From Thalassolituus marinus (GTDB lineage: Bacteria > Pseudomonadota > Gammaproteobacteria > Pseudomonadales > Oceanobacteraceae), in the NCBI RefSeq assembly GCF_020320395.1, contig NZ_JAEDAH010000058.1, positions 51,549 through 112,692 of the forward strand: DNA of 61,144 bases, given 5' to 3'. Shown here piece by piece: positions 18,364 through 31,235 of this stretch (positions within the stretch are counted from its first letter, which is position 1; each line of letters starts with the position of its first letter). A program made the position numbers and the translations under genes. The notes under the pieces are model-generated. The model saw only the letters and a list, made by a program, of their open reading frames with translations. It searched no databases and was not told the DNA's origin.

Positions 18364-20286
18364 TCACTGCGACTTACGTACACGCAGATACCATTCCGAC
18401 AGCAGTCGTACCTGCTTCTCGGTGTAGCCGCGCTCGATCATGCGATCGACAAAGTCATCGTGTTTCTTCTGATCCTCGGATGAGGATTTGGCCGAGAATG
18501 AAATAACCGGCAGCAGGTCTTCGGTATTGGAAAACATTTTCTTCTCAATAACGGAGCGCATTTTTTCGTATGACTGCCAGGATGGGTTGTTGCCGTTGTT
18601 GTTGGCCCGGGCACGCAGCACGAAGTTAACGATTTCATTGCGGAAATCTTTCGGATTGCTGATGCCGGCGGCTTTTTCGATTTTCTCCAGTTCTTCGTTA
18701 ATGGCGACGCGGTCGAACATTTCGCCGGTTTCCGGATCACGGTATTCCTGATCCTGAATCCAGAAATCGGCGTAGGTAACGTAGCGGTCAAAAATGTTCT
18801 GGCCGTACTCAGCGTAGGATTCCAGATACGCGGTCTGAATTTCCTTGCCAATAAAGTTCACATATTCCGCTGCCAGGTGCTCCTTCAGGAAATTCAGGTA
18901 ACGGTCGTGCACTTCGTCCGGATACTGCTCCTGTTCAATTGCCTGTTCCAGAACATACAGCAGGTGTACCGGGTTGGCGGCGACTTCGGTGGAATCAAAG
19001 TTGAATACTTTGGACAGAATCTTAAAGGCGAAACGTGTGGATATGCCGTTCATACCTTCATCGACGCCAGCGCTGTCGCGGTATTCCTGCATGGATTTGG
19101 CTTTCGGATCGGTGTCTTTCAGATTCTCACCGTTATAGATCCGCATCTTGGAGTAGATGCTGGAATTTTCCGGCACCTTAAGGCGCGACAGTACGGTGAA
19201 TTTAGCCAGCATGCTCAGGGTGTCGGGTGCACAGTGGGCGGTCGACAGCGAGCTGCCTGCCAGCAGTTTTTCATAGATTTTGACTTCTTCATTAACGCGC
19301 AGACAGTAAGGGACTTTGACAATATAAACACGGTCGAGGAACGCCTCGTTGTTTTTATTGTTACGGAACGCCTGCCATTCGGACTCATTCGAGTGTGCCA
19401 GAATGATACCTTCGAACGGGATGGCGCCCATACCTTCGGTGCCGTTGTAGTTGCCTTCCTGAGTGGCGGTCAGTAATGGGTGCAGCACCTTGATCGGTGC
19501 CTTAAACATTTCGACGAATTCCATCAGGCCCTGGTTGGCTCGACACAGGCCGCCGGAGTATGCATAGGCATCCGGGTCGTCCTGCGAGAAATCTTCCAGT
19601 TTGCGGATATCGACCTTACCCACCAGTGAGGAAATATCCTGGTTGTTTTCATCGCCGGGTTCGGTTTTCGCTACACCAATCTGGTCGAGAATGGAGGGGT
19701 AGAGTTTAACCACTTCGAACTTACTGATGTCGCCACCGAATTCATGCAAACGCTTAACCGCCCAGGGTGACATCACCCGGCCGAGGTAGCGTTGTGGAAT
19801 GCCGTAGTCTTCTTCCAGAATCTGAGCATCTTCCGCCGGATCGAATAACCCCAGCGGTGATTCAAATACCGGTGAGCCCTTAATGGCGTAGAAAGGAATT
19901 CGCTCCATCAGATGCTTCAGTCGTTCGGCCAGGGAGGATTTACCACCGCCCACAGGACCGAGCAGATACAGAATCTGTTTGCGCTCTTCCAGCCCCTGGG
20001 CAGCGTGGCGGAAGTAGGCGACGATGTTTTCAACGGCATCTTCCATACCGTAGAACTCAGAGAATGCGGGGTAACGCTTGATAACTTTATTGGAAAAAAT
20101 ACGACTGAGTCGCAGGTCTTTGGAGGTATCGATCAGTTCCGGCTCACCGATTGCCATCAGCATTCGTTCGGCGGCAGTGGCATAGGCGGTTTTATCTGTC
20201 TTACACAGTTCGAGGTAGTCCTGCAGGCTCATGACCTCTTCCTGAGCGGCCTGATACCTGTCTTTATAGCGACTGAATACACTCAT
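18364..20286 (-). CDS. prkA: PrkA family AAA protein (YeaG-like)
   Basis: A 640-residue PrkA protein: an AAA ATPase with Walker A LLGPVGGGKSSLAERLK (about residue 110) and a Walker-B-like acidic segment, followed by the C-terminal PrkA domain once described as a serine kinase. Recent work on relatives favours an AAA protease or chaperone-like role; I do not decide between them. AATGGAGAGGTGAATT precedes the ATG, giving a strong ribosome site. First gene of the prkA-yeaH-spoVR operon. Confidence 0.95.
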   Translation of the reverse strand: MSVFSRYKDRYQAAQEEVMSLQDYLELCKTDKTAYATAAERMLMAIGEPELIDTSKDLRLSRIFSNKVIKRYPAFSEFYGMEDAVENIVAYFRHAAQGLEERKQILYLLGPVGGGKSSLAERLKHLMERIPFYAIKGSPVFESPLGLFDPAEDAQILEEDYGIPQRYLGRVMSPWAVKRLHEFGGDISKFEVVKLYPSILDQIGVAKTEPGDENNQDISSLVGKVDIRKLEDFSQDDPDAYAYSGGLCRANQGLMEFVEMFKAPIKVLHPLLTATQEGNYNGTEGMGAIPFEGIILAHSNESEWQAFRNNKNNEAFLDRVYIVKVPYCLRVNEEVKIYEKLLAGSSLSTAHCAPDTLSMLAKFTVLSRLKVPENSSIYSKMRIYNGENLKDTDPKAKSMQEYRDSAGVDEGMNGISTRFAFKILSKVFNFDSTEVAANPVHLLYVLEQAIEQEQYPDEVHDRYLNFLKEHLAAEYVNFIGKEIQTAYLESYAEYGQNIFDRYVTYADFWIQDQEYRDPETGEMFDRVAINEELEKIEKAAGISNPKDFRNEIVNFVLRARANNNGNNPSWQSYEKMRSVIEKKMFSNTEDLLPVISFSAKSSSEDQKKHDDFVDRMIERGYTEKQVRLLSEWYLRVRKSQ

Positions 20287-20529
20287 AATTCACCTCTCCA
20301 TTCGCAGGGCGGGTAGTTCTGTTCTTGTTACATAAGTGTCCGTTTAATATCCGATAGTTTGTTCAGTATGGGTCAGTTAACGGCAGCATGGCCAGTCAAT
20401 AATTGTCAGACAATGGTCTCTGGTGTAAGTGCCGGAAAACTGTCTCTGCAAAAGTACTATGCATTGAGCGTGCCGCCTTTGCCCGGTGATGTTATCCGTT
20501 ATCAGCATATGCCACTGTTTGTCAGGCAC

Positions 20530-20552
20530 AAAAAAGCCCGCAGTAGCGGGCC
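20530..20552 (-). terminator. Terminator of the lptD-to-glpE operon
   Basis: GGCCCGC, loop TACT, GCGGGC and TTTTTT on the reverse strand, about 10 bp beyond the glpE stop codon. Confidence 0.88.
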
Positions 20553-20561
20553 TTGTCGGTA

Positions 20562-20882
20562 TCAGCGTTCGGTCAGATCGGGAAACGCCAGTTTCCACAA
20601 TTCATAACCGCCATCGAGGCTGTAAACTTTTTCATAGCCCTGACCGGCAAAGAATTGTGCCGCTCCCTGACTGGAATTGCCGTGATAACAACACACCAGC
20701 AGTGGATCGGCTTTGTCGCAACCTGACAGAAATTCTGCCAGATTGTCGTTATCAACACGGGCTGCACCACTGATGTGGCCTGCACCAAAGCTCATGGCAT
20801 CACGAATATCGGCAATATTGATTTTGCCGGCTTCCATCAGGGCTTTGGCATCACCAGCGGTAATGCGCTGAAATCCGCTCAT
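20562..20882 (-). CDS. glpE: Thiosulfate sulfurtransferase GlpE
   Basis: A single-domain rhodanese of 106 residues that moves sulfane sulfur from thiosulfate to thiol acceptors. The active loop is VCCYHGNSSQG: the second Cys is catalytic, and CYHGNSS is the GlpE signature. Other rhodanese landmarks are INIADIRDAMSFGAGHISGA and KVYSLDGGYELW. It overlaps the apaH stop by four bases and ends the operon at a strong terminator. Confidence 0.94.
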   Translation of the reverse strand: MSGFQRITAGDAKALMEAGKINIADIRDAMSFGAGHISGAARVDNDNLAEFLSGCDKADPLLVCCYHGNSSQGAAQFFAGQGYEKVYSLDGGYELWKLAFPDLTER

Positions 20883-21706
20883 TGTTCTGTCTCCTCAGGT
20901 TGTGCCGGCACCCGGAACCATTGCTGGTCGTCCAGTCGCAATGCCGACAGTTGTCCACCCCAGACACAACCGGTGTCCAGAGCGTAGACGTTGTCTGTTG
21001 TTACCTTGCCTTCCAGCGCGGCCCAGTGGCCGAACAGCAGGCGATTGTTGCAGGCTTTACGACCAGCCACCTCAAACCAGGGCATAAAGCCTTCAGGTGC
21101 GGTGCCAACCCCTTCCTTGCTGGTCAGGTCGAGCTGTTGCTCGTCGCCGACAAAGCGCATGCGGGTCAGGTAATTGACGATGGTGCGTAACCTGTCCTGA
21201 CCTGTCAGTCCTTTCTGCCAGCGGTCTGGCAGGTTGCCATACATAGCGCGGAAAAAATCGGCGCACTGCGGGCTTTGCAGTACGGCTTCCACTTCCTGCG
21301 CCAGTCGTCTGGCCTTGCGCACACTCCAGCGCGGCGGAATGCCGGCATGGCTCATGCACCAGTTAATACCTTCATCGAGCTGAACCAGCGGCTGAAAACG
21401 CAGCCAGTCGAGCAACTCGTCGCGGTCCGGCGCACTGAGAATGGGCGTCAGGGTGTCATGATGGCGCACTGACTGACCACCGTAGTGAATGGCCAGCAGA
21501 TGCAGATCATGGTTGCCCAGAACCACTTTGGCATGATGTCCGAGGTCTTTTACAAAGCGCAGTACTTCAAGGGACTGCGGGCCGCGGTTGACCAGATCAC
21601 CGGCCAGCCACAGTTGATCCTGCGTCGCATCAAACGACACTTTCTGCAGCAGACGCTGCAGCGCTTCGAAACAGCCTTGTATATCGCCAATTGCGTATAT
21701 TGCCAT
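20879..21706 (-). CDS. apaH: Diadenosine tetraphosphatase ApaH
   Basis: Symmetrically hydrolyses Ap4A to two ADP and also decaps Np4-capped RNA. The 275-residue metallophosphatase shows all metal motifs: YAIGDIQGC, AGDLVNRGP, LGNHDLHLLA, then the His motifs SHAGIPP and GHWAALEG, and DTGCVWGGQLSA. It lies 29 bp after apaG and overlaps glpE by four bases. Confidence 0.97.
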   Translation of the reverse strand: MAIYAIGDIQGCFEALQRLLQKVSFDATQDQLWLAGDLVNRGPQSLEVLRFVKDLGHHAKVVLGNHDLHLLAIHYGGQSVRHHDTLTPILSAPDRDELLDWLRFQPLVQLDEGINWCMSHAGIPPRWSVRKARRLAQEVEAVLQSPQCADFFRAMYGNLPDRWQKGLTGQDRLRTIVNYLTRMRFVGDEQQLDLTSKEGVGTAPEGFMPWFEVAGRKACNNRLLFGHWAALEGKVTTDNVYALDTGCVWGGQLSALRLDDQQWFRVPAQPEETEQ

Positions 21707-21735
21707 CTGGTTATCTTTTCGTCGAGTCGTCAGAA

Positions 21736-22119
21736 TCAGTTAAGAGCGTTCGGAGTGGCCAGTGTGAATACCGGAATGCTGGCATGAAACAACTGGCCGT
21801 CATCGGCCTGCATAACGTAGTAGCCGCGCATACTGCCAACATGAGTCGACATCACGGTGCCTGACGAGTAACGATAGGTTTCACCGGGCTCAATGGTCGG
21901 CTGTTCTCCGACCACGCCTTCCCCCTTTACTTCCTGCACTTCGTTGTTGCCGTCGGTAATAAACCAGTGGCGGGTGCGGAGGGTGGCTGCCTGATCGCCG
22001 TTGTTACGGATGCTGATGTGGTAAGCGAAGACATAGCGCTGATCTTCCGGCACCGATTGCTGGTCGAGATACTCGGTCTCAACGGTGACCACAAAACTCT
22101 GGTTCAGCGCATCGCTCAT
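21736..22119 (-). CDS. apaG: ApaG domain protein
   Basis: A 127-residue single-domain protein of immunoglobulin-like fold (DUF525). Landmarks are YVFAYHISIRNNGDQAATL, RHWFITDGNNEVQEVKGEGV and PGETYRYSSGTVM. Biochemical role unsettled; it is almost always next to apaH and rsmA, as here. Its ATG directly abuts the rsmA stop codon. Confidence 0.95.
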   Translation of the reverse strand: MSDALNQSFVVTVETEYLDQQSVPEDQRYVFAYHISIRNNGDQAATLRTRHWFITDGNNEVQEVKGEGVVGEQPTIEPGETYRYSSGTVMSTHVGSMRGYYVMQADDGQLFHASIPVFTLATPNALN

Positions 22120-22959
22120 TTATTCTTCTCCGCTTGTCGGTGCTGGCAGGTCGGCCACGGCATCAGCGATGCGTACATATTCCTGCAGCGTCAGGCGTTC
22201 CGGACGCAGGCTGGTGTCAATGCCAATGGCTTCCAGCTGTTCGGTACTGATGAGATTTTTCAGTGTATTGCGCAAGGTTTTACGGCGCATGCTGAAGGCT
22301 TCCCGTACCACGCGTTCGAGGATTTTGACGTCTTTCGCAGGGTAAGGCAGTTCATCATACGGACGCATACGAACAATGGCTGAATCCACTTTCGGTGGCG
22401 GGTTAAATGAACCCGGACCAACAATAAACAGCGGCTCTACCTTGCAGTAGTACTGCGCCATGATGCCCAGACGACCGTAATCTGAGGTGCCCGGGCCGGC
22501 GGCCAGACGCTCAACCACTTCCTTCTGCAGCATAAAGTGCATGTCCTGCACGATAGTGTGGTGGGCGAGGAAGTGGAAAATCAGCGGTGTTGAAATGTTG
22601 TACGGCAGGTTGCCGACAATACGCAGCTGCTGACCCGGCTTGAGGATGGTGTTGAAGTCGAACTTCAGCGCATCGCCTTCGTGGATGGTGAATTCCGGAT
22701 AGTTGAAAAACTTGGTGCGCAAAATCGGAATCAGATCGCGGTCGAGCTCTACCACATCCAGTTTGCCGCAGGCTTCCAGCAGTGGCTCGGTCAGAGCACC
22801 CATACCCGGGCCGATCTCGACCAGGCAATCACTGTGTTTCGGGTTGATGGAACGAACGATTTTGTCGATGACGTGGGAGTCGTGCAAAAAGTTCTGACCA
22901 AAGCGTTTACGCGCACGGTGACCGTGGGCTTTGGGGATGTGTTTGTTGGTATCAGACAT
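22120..22959 (-). CDS. rsmA: 16S rRNA dimethyladenosine transferase RsmA (KsgA)
   Basis: Dimethylates the two adjacent adenines in helix 45 of 16S rRNA late in 30S assembly. At 279 residues it is the usual size. Motifs: [28 protein letters not shown] (SAM site), [24 protein letters not shown] (catalytic N-L-P-Y), and the C-terminal domain with [13 protein letters not shown]. It overlaps the upstream pdxA by 8 bp. Confidence 0.98.
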   Translation of the reverse strand: MSDTNKHIPKAHGHRARKRFGQNFLHDSHVIDKIVRSINPKHSDCLVEIGPGMGALTEPLLEACGKLDVVELDRDLIPILRTKFFNYPEFTIHEGDALKFDFNTILKPGQQLRIVGNLPYNISTPLIFHFLAHHTIVQDMHFMLQKEVVERLAAGPGTSDYGRLGIMAQYYCKVEPLFIVGPGSFNPPPKVDSAIVRMRPYDELPYPAKDVKILERVVREAFSMRRKTLRNTLKNLISTEQLEAIGIDTSLRPERLTLQEYVRIADAVADLPAPTSGEE

Positions 22960-23935
22960 GATTAGCTGCCATTTGCAGTGCCACTTCGATGGCGGTTAAC
23001 AGGCTGCCACTGTCGGCTTTGCCGGTACCAGCCAGATCCAGGGCAGTGCCGTGGTCGACCGAAGTGCGGATAACAGGAAGTCCCAGAGTAATGTTAGCTG
23101 CCCGGCCGAAGCCGTGGAATTTCAGTACCGGTAATCCCTGATCGTGGTACATGGCCAGCGTGGCATCAGCACCTTGCAGGTGCTTGGGTGTGTATAGGGT
23201 GTCAGCAGGAAGCGGGCCGGTCAGTTTCATGCCCTCGGCGCGCAGTTCATCCAGCGCCGGACTGATGGTGTCCAGCTCTTCGCGGCCCAGATGACCATCT
23301 TCGCCAGCGTGCGGATTGAGACCAGCAACCAGAATATGCGGCTCGGCAACACCAAAGAAGGTTTTTAAATCGTTATTCAGAATGCGGGTAACACGGTGCA
23401 GACGCTCACGGGTAATGGCATCGGCGACGTCACGCAGCGGCAGGTGAGTGGTTACCAGGGCTACGCGCAGATCGCTGGTAGCCAGCATCATGACCACTTC
23501 GGTTACGCCGCAGTAATCGCGGAAGTATTCGGTATGTCCACTGAAGCTGATGCCGGCATCGTTGATAATGCCCTTATGCACAGGAGCGGTGACAATACCG
23601 GCCCAGCGCATATCCAGCGCGCCCTGCACGGCAACGCGCAGGGTTTCCAGCACATAGTGGCTGTTCTCGACGTTAAGCTTGCCCGTGCTGACGCTGGCGG
23701 CCAGTGTTACCGGGCAAACACAGATTTCACCAGCAGTGGAAGCCTGTGCGGGCTGGGTGTCATCAAACAGGCGTACAGTGATGTTCAGCTCCAGCTCGGC
23801 GGCGCGCTGCTCAATCAGCTGTGGATCGGCAATGACCACCAGTTCGCAATCATGGGCCTGCTGCGCAATCTGAATGCACAGGTCCGGGCCAATACCCGCT
23901 GGTTCGCCTGCGGTAATGGCAAGGCGAATGGTCAT
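22952..23935 (-). CDS. pdxA: 4-hydroxythreonine-4-phosphate dehydrogenase
   Basis: Oxidises 4-phosphohydroxy-L-threonine in pyridoxal-5'-phosphate synthesis. The 327-residue protein has the opening [33 protein letters not shown] (metal His), [24 protein letters not shown] and [11 protein letters not shown]. It overlaps surA by four bases (ATGA) and rsmA by 8 bp, in the order surA-pdxA-rsmA-apaG-apaH conserved in Gammaproteobacteria. Confidence 0.97.
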   Translation of the reverse strand: MTIRLAITAGEPAGIGPDLCIQIAQQAHDCELVVIADPQLIEQRAAELELNITVRLFDDTQPAQASTAGEICVCPVTLAASVSTGKLNVENSHYVLETLRVAVQGALDMRWAGIVTAPVHKGIINDAGISFSGHTEYFRDYCGVTEVVMMLATSDLRVALVTTHLPLRDVADAITRERLHRVTRILNNDLKTFFGVAEPHILVAGLNPHAGEDGHLGREELDTISPALDELRAEGMKLTGPLPADTLYTPKHLQGADATLAMYHDQGLPVLKFHGFGRAANITLGLPVIRTSVDHGTALDLAGTGKADSGSLLTAIEVALQMAANHV

Positions 23936-25212
23936 GGACGTTCCTTGATGTCGACGTAGGCTTCAGAACGTACTTTACGCAGCCAGATTGGCAGCTCTTC
24001 CTCGAAGCGGCGGCTGTACAGGAGATTACGTACCTGATTGCGCTGGTTTTCAGCACCAATATCCGTTTCCCGGCGCTCTTCGACCTGCAGAATGTGCCAG
24101 CCGAACTGTGAACGGAACGGCGCACTGATACCACCGGCTGCGGTATCTGCCATGGTGCTGTCGAATTCCGGCACCATATCGCCCGGGTTTACCCAACCGA
24201 GGTCGCCACCGCTGGCGCCGCTGCCAGGATCATCACTGAATTCTTTGGCCAGTGCGGTAAAGTCACCACCGGCCTGAACGCGCTGATAGAGGTCATTGAT
24301 CAGTGCTTCTGCCGCAGCATCGTCCCGCAGTTCGTTGGTACGGATCAGGATATGGCGGGTTTTGGTCTGCGTGACCATCTGGGTGTTGCCGCCACGTTTT
24401 TCCAGCAGTTTCACGATATGGTAGCCGCTCGGGCTTTTGATCGGGTCGGATACGCCACCGACTTTCAGCGCTGGTACCACAGGAGCAAAGATGCCCGGCA
24501 GCTGAGCTTCCTTACGCCAGCCCAGTTCACCGCCGTTGAGCGCTGTACGACCGCTGGATTCGGCCATAGCCATTTTGCGGAAATCGTCTCCGTTTCGCAG
24601 TCGGGCTACGATATCGTCAGCTTTTTTCGCCGCTTTCTGCAGGTCGCCCGGGCTGGCATCAGACGGCACTGCAATCAGAATATGGCCGAGGTTGTATTCT
24701 GCTGCTGAGGCCATTTTCCCCAGCTCAGAAGCGAGGAAGTAGTCCACATCCTGATCGGTAATCTGAATACGTTCACCCACCTGAAAACGCTGCACGCGGG
24801 AGATGCGCATTTCATTCGCAATCTGATCACGGGCCTGAGCAAAGGAAACCCCTTCGGCTTCCATCGTCTGGCGGAACTGGGCCAGATTCATATTGTTCTG
24901 GGCGGCAATGCGGCCAAGGGCATCATTCAGCTGCGCATCGGTAATGCGGATGCCGCCACGGTCGGCCATCTGCAGCTGAATGCTTTCCAGAATCATACGT
25001 TCCAGCACCTGATCGCGCAGAGTGGCGTTGTCCGGCATGGCCTGTCCCGCGCTCTGCTGGCGAAGCAACTGCATACGGGCATCCAGCTCGCTGGCCATAA
25101 TGATGTCGTCGTCTACCACTGCCACCACCTGATCAATCAGTTGCGGGGCGGCCTGGGTAGTGAAGCTCGCGGCGGCCATCATGGCGCCGAGGAAAAACGA
25201 TTTAATAGTCAT
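23932..25212 (-). CDS. surA: Periplasmic chaperone and peptidyl-prolyl isomerase SurA
   Basis: Escorts unfolded outer-membrane proteins to the BAM complex. The 426-residue protein has a signal peptide (ends TTQA), the SurA N-domain ([20 protein letters not shown]), two parvulin domains (roughly residues 170-275 and 285-385, the second opening [10 protein letters not shown]) and the short C-terminal helix. It overlaps lptD by 11 bp; LptD is its classic client. Confidence 0.97.
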   Translation of the reverse strand: MTIKSFFLGAMMAAASFTTQAAPQLIDQVVAVVDDDIIMASELDARMQLLRQQSAGQAMPDNATLRDQVLERMILESIQLQMADRGGIRITDAQLNDALGRIAAQNNMNLAQFRQTMEAEGVSFAQARDQIANEMRISRVQRFQVGERIQITDQDVDYFLASELGKMASAAEYNLGHILIAVPSDASPGDLQKAAKKADDIVARLRNGDDFRKMAMAESSGRTALNGGELGWRKEAQLPGIFAPVVPALKVGGVSDPIKSPSGYHIVKLLEKRGGNTQMVTQTKTRHILIRTNELRDDAAAEALINDLYQRVQAGGDFTALAKEFSDDPGSGASGGDLGWVNPGDMVPEFDSTMADTAAGGISAPFRSQFGWHILQVEERRETDIGAENQRNQVRNLLYSRRFEEELPIWLRKVRSEAYVDIKERP

Positions 25213-27652
25213 GATACTGCCGTCTTGAATAACCTGTAATGCCTTCGTTGATCACGTCGTCGGTGCCACTGCCGAAGGTACTTAATCCTTTCAGCTGTAT
25301 GCTGAGCATAAAGCCGTAGCGTTTATCGGTGGTGAATTCTGCGTCTGCTGATGTGTCTTTCGGTGATGTCTCACGGTACAGCAATTGTACCCGCCAGCAG
25401 CAGTTCTGATATTCGAATCCTGCCAGCGATTCCAGTACCGGACTTACCGGACGTTTTTCATCGCTGTCGTAGGAAAGCATATCGCGTAGCTGACGCCCCA
25501 CCACAGCCCAGCGATCATTCAGTGACCAGAAAAAACCAGCATCAATCTGACGCGTGGTTGTGACCACTTTTTCCGTTCCGCTGTTCCAGCTTTGTACCGT
25601 ATTGGTGGCCAGATTGAGGAAGCGGTTGTCAGTGCTTTCATAGCGCACACCATAGCGACGCTGGCGGGCGAAGTCTTTGTATTCGTCCCACTCAATGGTG
25701 TGGTACAGAGACCAGTTCAGATCCGGGTTGAATTCGACTTCACCCAGGGTACTGGAGATGGATTGAGTGTCCGCTTCCGGCAGACTGGTGCCCGTCAGTT
25801 GTACCAGACGGTCTTCGTTGTACCAGATACGACCGATACTGGCGCGAAACTGCTCCAGACCATCGCCGCGGATAAAGCGCGTTGTCAGGCCGGTACTGAC
25901 CTGATCAAGATCGGCAAGCCGGTCACCACCGGTAAAACGGTCGCCGGTAAACAGGCTGGCATAGGTTACCGTGGTTCTGGCACTGTCGAAGTTCGGAATC
26001 AGATTCTGATCTTTCAGGTAGGGACTCCTGACCCAGAAAACCCGTGGCTCGAGCGTTTGCTGGTAGTCGTTACCGAACCAGCTGAACTCGCGGTCGAAAT
26101 ACAGGCCGCCGTCGACACTGTATTTGCCTGTACCATGGCTGACATCGAGATCGACTTCGTCACTGAGGGTATCGTCGTCATCGGTCAGCTGGTAAGCACG
26201 GTAGCGATACTCAATCTTGGGGGTAAGGAAGCCAAAAGGCCATTCGAACGGGTAGGCCACGCTGCTGTCTGACAGCAGGCGGTCGCCATTTAACGCGGAG
26301 AAACCGCTCAGTACCTGCTTGTTGTCAGCAATGGTGGCTTCTGAATCGCGGTTAAAACGGGTGACCTGCAGCTTCTGACTGAACTGCCAGTCGTTGATCA
26401 CCGATTGGCTGAAAGTCAGATTCATTTGCGGCAGGCGACGGTAGGGGCGGCTGCTCAGGGCAATAGTGTCATCGATGGTCTGGAAACTCTCGCCGATAAC
26501 ATCAAAGTACCAGTGGCCACCATTCCACTGAATCTGGCCCCGGCGCGGCAGATGGGTTGTGCGGTCCACTGCAGCCTGCGGGTTCATATCACTGAGGTAG
26601 TCGTTGTCACTGATGTGGTTATACACCCAGCTGTGACTCCAGCCTGCACCGAGCTTGCCGTCCTGCTGATAGTTAATCAGCCAGCGTTCCTCGCCTTCGG
26701 TTTCATCGTCGGCAAGATAGCCATAATTCAGTTCGCCATCGCCGAGTAATGCGGTTTTGTGACGGAACTGGCTCTCCCACAGCAGACCGCGGTCGAGAAT
26801 GTGGTGTGCGATCAGCGTCGCGTCGGCATTGGCGGCGATATTCCAGTAAAACGGAATCTGTACATCTTCAGCCTGGCCCATCCCGTTCAGCGAGAAGCTT
26901 GGATCGAGGAAGCCGGTCATGCGCTGGTCGCCGATCGGGAAACGGTAATATGGCACGTACATTACCGGCACTTCTTTCACTCGCAGGCGTGCGTGCCAGG
27001 CAGAACCGATACCGGCTTCCTGATCGAGATGCAGTTCACTGGCTTTCAGATCCCAGTCGTTGTGGCCGGGTTCACAGAAGGTGAAAGTGGCATCGGCGAG
27101 ATCGATCCTGCCTTCGTCACTGGAATCAATGCTGGCAGCGCTGCCACGGAAATGGCGCTGCGGTACGGAATACTCAGCCTGACGGAACGTCAGCTGGCCG
27201 CCGGTCTGATCGAAGTCGGCGCTGTCACCGTGCAGAGTCACTTCCGGGCTCTGCAGCGTCACGTTGCCGCGGAATTCAGCAAAACCACGCTGCTGGTACC
27301 AGTAAGCAGTGTCGGCGTTGACCTGGCGATCCGCCTGACGCATTACCACATCGCCCTGCAGCTGGGTGTCGCCGGATTTAGAGACCAGAGACTGGTCGGC
27401 TTCAACTTCGATCTGCTGACCTTCGATCGGCTCAATCTCGGCAACGCGGTAATTGCCATGACAGAAGTCAGGAAGGGCGTCCTGTTCCTCGTCTGTCAGC
27501 AGATCTCTGGGGTACCAGCTCAGGTGGGCAGTGCTGGCGGCGCCGGCTGTCGGTATAAAGCCCACCGCTGCGACAACGGACAGCAGGGTACGCAGCCCGA
27601 TTGACTGACGTGCGGGAGCTTTACGGACATTATGAGGTCGAATACGAATCAT
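25202..27652 (-). CDS. lptD: LPS-assembly outer-membrane protein LptD
   Basis: Inserts lipopolysaccharide into the outer leaflet together with LptE. The 816-residue protein has a basic signal region, an N-terminal OstA/LptA-like jellyroll (IEVEADQSLVSKSGDTQLQG, RQADRQVNADTAYWY), then the 26-strand barrel (LPTD domain), with ELNYGYLADDETEGEERW and RYGVRYESTDNRFLNLA. Disulfide Cys candidates include FCHGNYR near the N-terminus and the adjacent pair YQNCCWRVQ near the C-terminus. It is the first gene of the surA-apaH operon and diverges from amgK. Confidence 0.96.
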   Translation of the reverse strand: MIRIRPHNVRKAPARQSIGLRTLLSVVAAVGFIPTAGAASTAHLSWYPRDLLTDEEQDALPDFCHGNYRVAEIEPIEGQQIEVEADQSLVSKSGDTQLQGDVVMRQADRQVNADTAYWYQQRGFAEFRGNVTLQSPEVTLHGDSADFDQTGGQLTFRQAEYSVPQRHFRGSAASIDSSDEGRIDLADATFTFCEPGHNDWDLKASELHLDQEAGIGSAWHARLRVKEVPVMYVPYYRFPIGDQRMTGFLDPSFSLNGMGQAEDVQIPFYWNIAANADATLIAHHILDRGLLWESQFRHKTALLGDGELNYGYLADDETEGEERWLINYQQDGKLGAGWSHSWVYNHISDNDYLSDMNPQAAVDRTTHLPRRGQIQWNGGHWYFDVIGESFQTIDDTIALSSRPYRRLPQMNLTFSQSVINDWQFSQKLQVTRFNRDSEATIADNKQVLSGFSALNGDRLLSDSSVAYPFEWPFGFLTPKIEYRYRAYQLTDDDDTLSDEVDLDVSHGTGKYSVDGGLYFDREFSWFGNDYQQTLEPRVFWVRSPYLKDQNLIPNFDSARTTVTYASLFTGDRFTGGDRLADLDQVSTGLTTRFIRGDGLEQFRASIGRIWYNEDRLVQLTGTSLPEADTQSISSTLGEVEFNPDLNWSLYHTIEWDEYKDFARQRRYGVRYESTDNRFLNLATNTVQSWNSGTEKVVTTTRQIDAGFFWSLNDRWAVVGRQLRDMLSYDSDEKRPVSPVLESLAGFEYQNCCWRVQLLYRETSPKDTSADAEFTTDKRYGFMLSIQLKGLSTFGSGTDDVINEGITGYSRRQYHDY

Positions 27653-27795
27653 GTGCGGCTGTAGCGCCTATCCAAATCGAGTGTGTTATCTTAGCAATCC
27701 GCACTAATGGAGTCTGCGAACAACCAGCAGGTTCCCTGAACATCGGGTTCCACAAAGGCGCCCAATTCTAGAACGACTAACCCTGAGAGGCCAGC

Positions 27796-30319
<2,524 letters not shown>

Positions 30320-30328
<9 letters not shown>

Positions 30329-30344
30329 CTTACGGCGTTTGTTT
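30320..30344. terminator. Compact convergent terminator over two stop codons
   Basis: CGCCGT, loop TAACTT, ACGGCG and TTTGTTT. The loop holds the djlA stop and most of the original stop of the converging solute-binding gene. The stem is only 6 bp, so efficiency is uncertain. Confidence 0.5.
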
Positions 30345-31141
30345 GGTGGGTCCCAGACACTGCCCGCCAGCAAAACAAAAGCTGTTATACGGCCAGTAGG
30401 CGTGGTTATACAGCGCCGGTAACAGACTGCCATCTTCCGTCATACTTTTCAGAGCGCTTTTCAGCGGTGCCACCCAGGGTTCGTTGATTTTATCCCGGGC
30501 GACATAGAGGTCCCCTGAGCAGAGAACAGAGGAATCGCGACGCGAATTTTCTGGCTGTCGATGCCGTTAATGTACATGGCGTACAGCAGCGAGTGTTCGG
30601 TGCTGGTCATGGCGTCGATACGCCCCGACAACAGCATGCGCAGACCCTGCTCGACGTTGGTTACCGGTACGCGAACAATGCCGGCATGCTGATCGAACGC
30701 TGCACCGTAGCGTGAACCGCGGATATGGCCTACCTGATGGTCGTTAAAGTCGTCCAGCGTTTTAACCTGTGGATATTCGGCGCGGGTCACGATCACGATA
30801 CGTTCATCCACTACCTTGCCAAGTGAATGAGCAATGGCAGCCGATTGCGGGCTGACAAACATCACCGCCAGATCAGCTTCTCCTGAAGCAATGCTTTTGA
30901 TTACCCGAGGGTAGGGTTGCATGGTATTGCGCAGTGGCAGACCTGCGCGTTCAAACAGGGCTCGCTGAAAGTCCACCAGAATGCCACGTGCACGGTCGGG
31001 GCCATCGAAGATACCCCAGGGTTCAACGGTCGATGTCACCATCCGCGGTGCAGATTGTCCGTCATCACCACTGGCGACCATGCTGAGAACAAGTAAGCAG
31101 ATCGCCAACCAGGGGCGCAGTGAGAATCGGGCAGACATCAT
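30330..31141 (-). pseudogene. Periplasmic solute-binding protein (SBP_bac_3 type), frameshifted
   Basis: The first about 205 codons encode a signal peptide (LAICLLVLSMVASG) and a typical extracellular solute-binding family 3 fold (VEPWGIFDG, GEADLAVMFVSPQ, LSGRIDAMTSTEHS). At 30512-30515 a run of four C (GGGG on the coding strand) shifts the frame, and the protein ends 20 residues later at 30461. Adding one base restores a continuous frame (DLYVARDKINEPWVAPLKSA... LLPALYNHAYWPYN) to a natural stop at 30330. A one-base loss from a homopolymer, or a sequencing error, explains this. No permease or ATPase genes are nearby, so even the intact form would be an orphan sensor or binding protein. Confidence 0.85.
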
Positions 31142-31235
31142 GGTGCGTTGTTCGGGTCCTTAGCGCACAGCCCCGTATGGGACTGTGCATAAATGATGGC
31201 CCAGTGTAGGCGCTGAGTGTGCTGGCGACAATGCC

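Noticed and set aside
20287-20480. CCATACT on the reverse strand as a sigma-S -10 element for prkA
   Set aside because: It lies about 100 bases upstream of the ATG and the associated -35 is poor; one short motif is not enough. No sigma-54 element was found either.
27653-27795. Possible sigma-E promoter for lptD (GGAACC at two places on the reverse strand)
   Set aside because: No matching TCTAA/TCTGA -10 at 16-17 bp; regulation by sigma-E is plausible from E. coli but not visible here.
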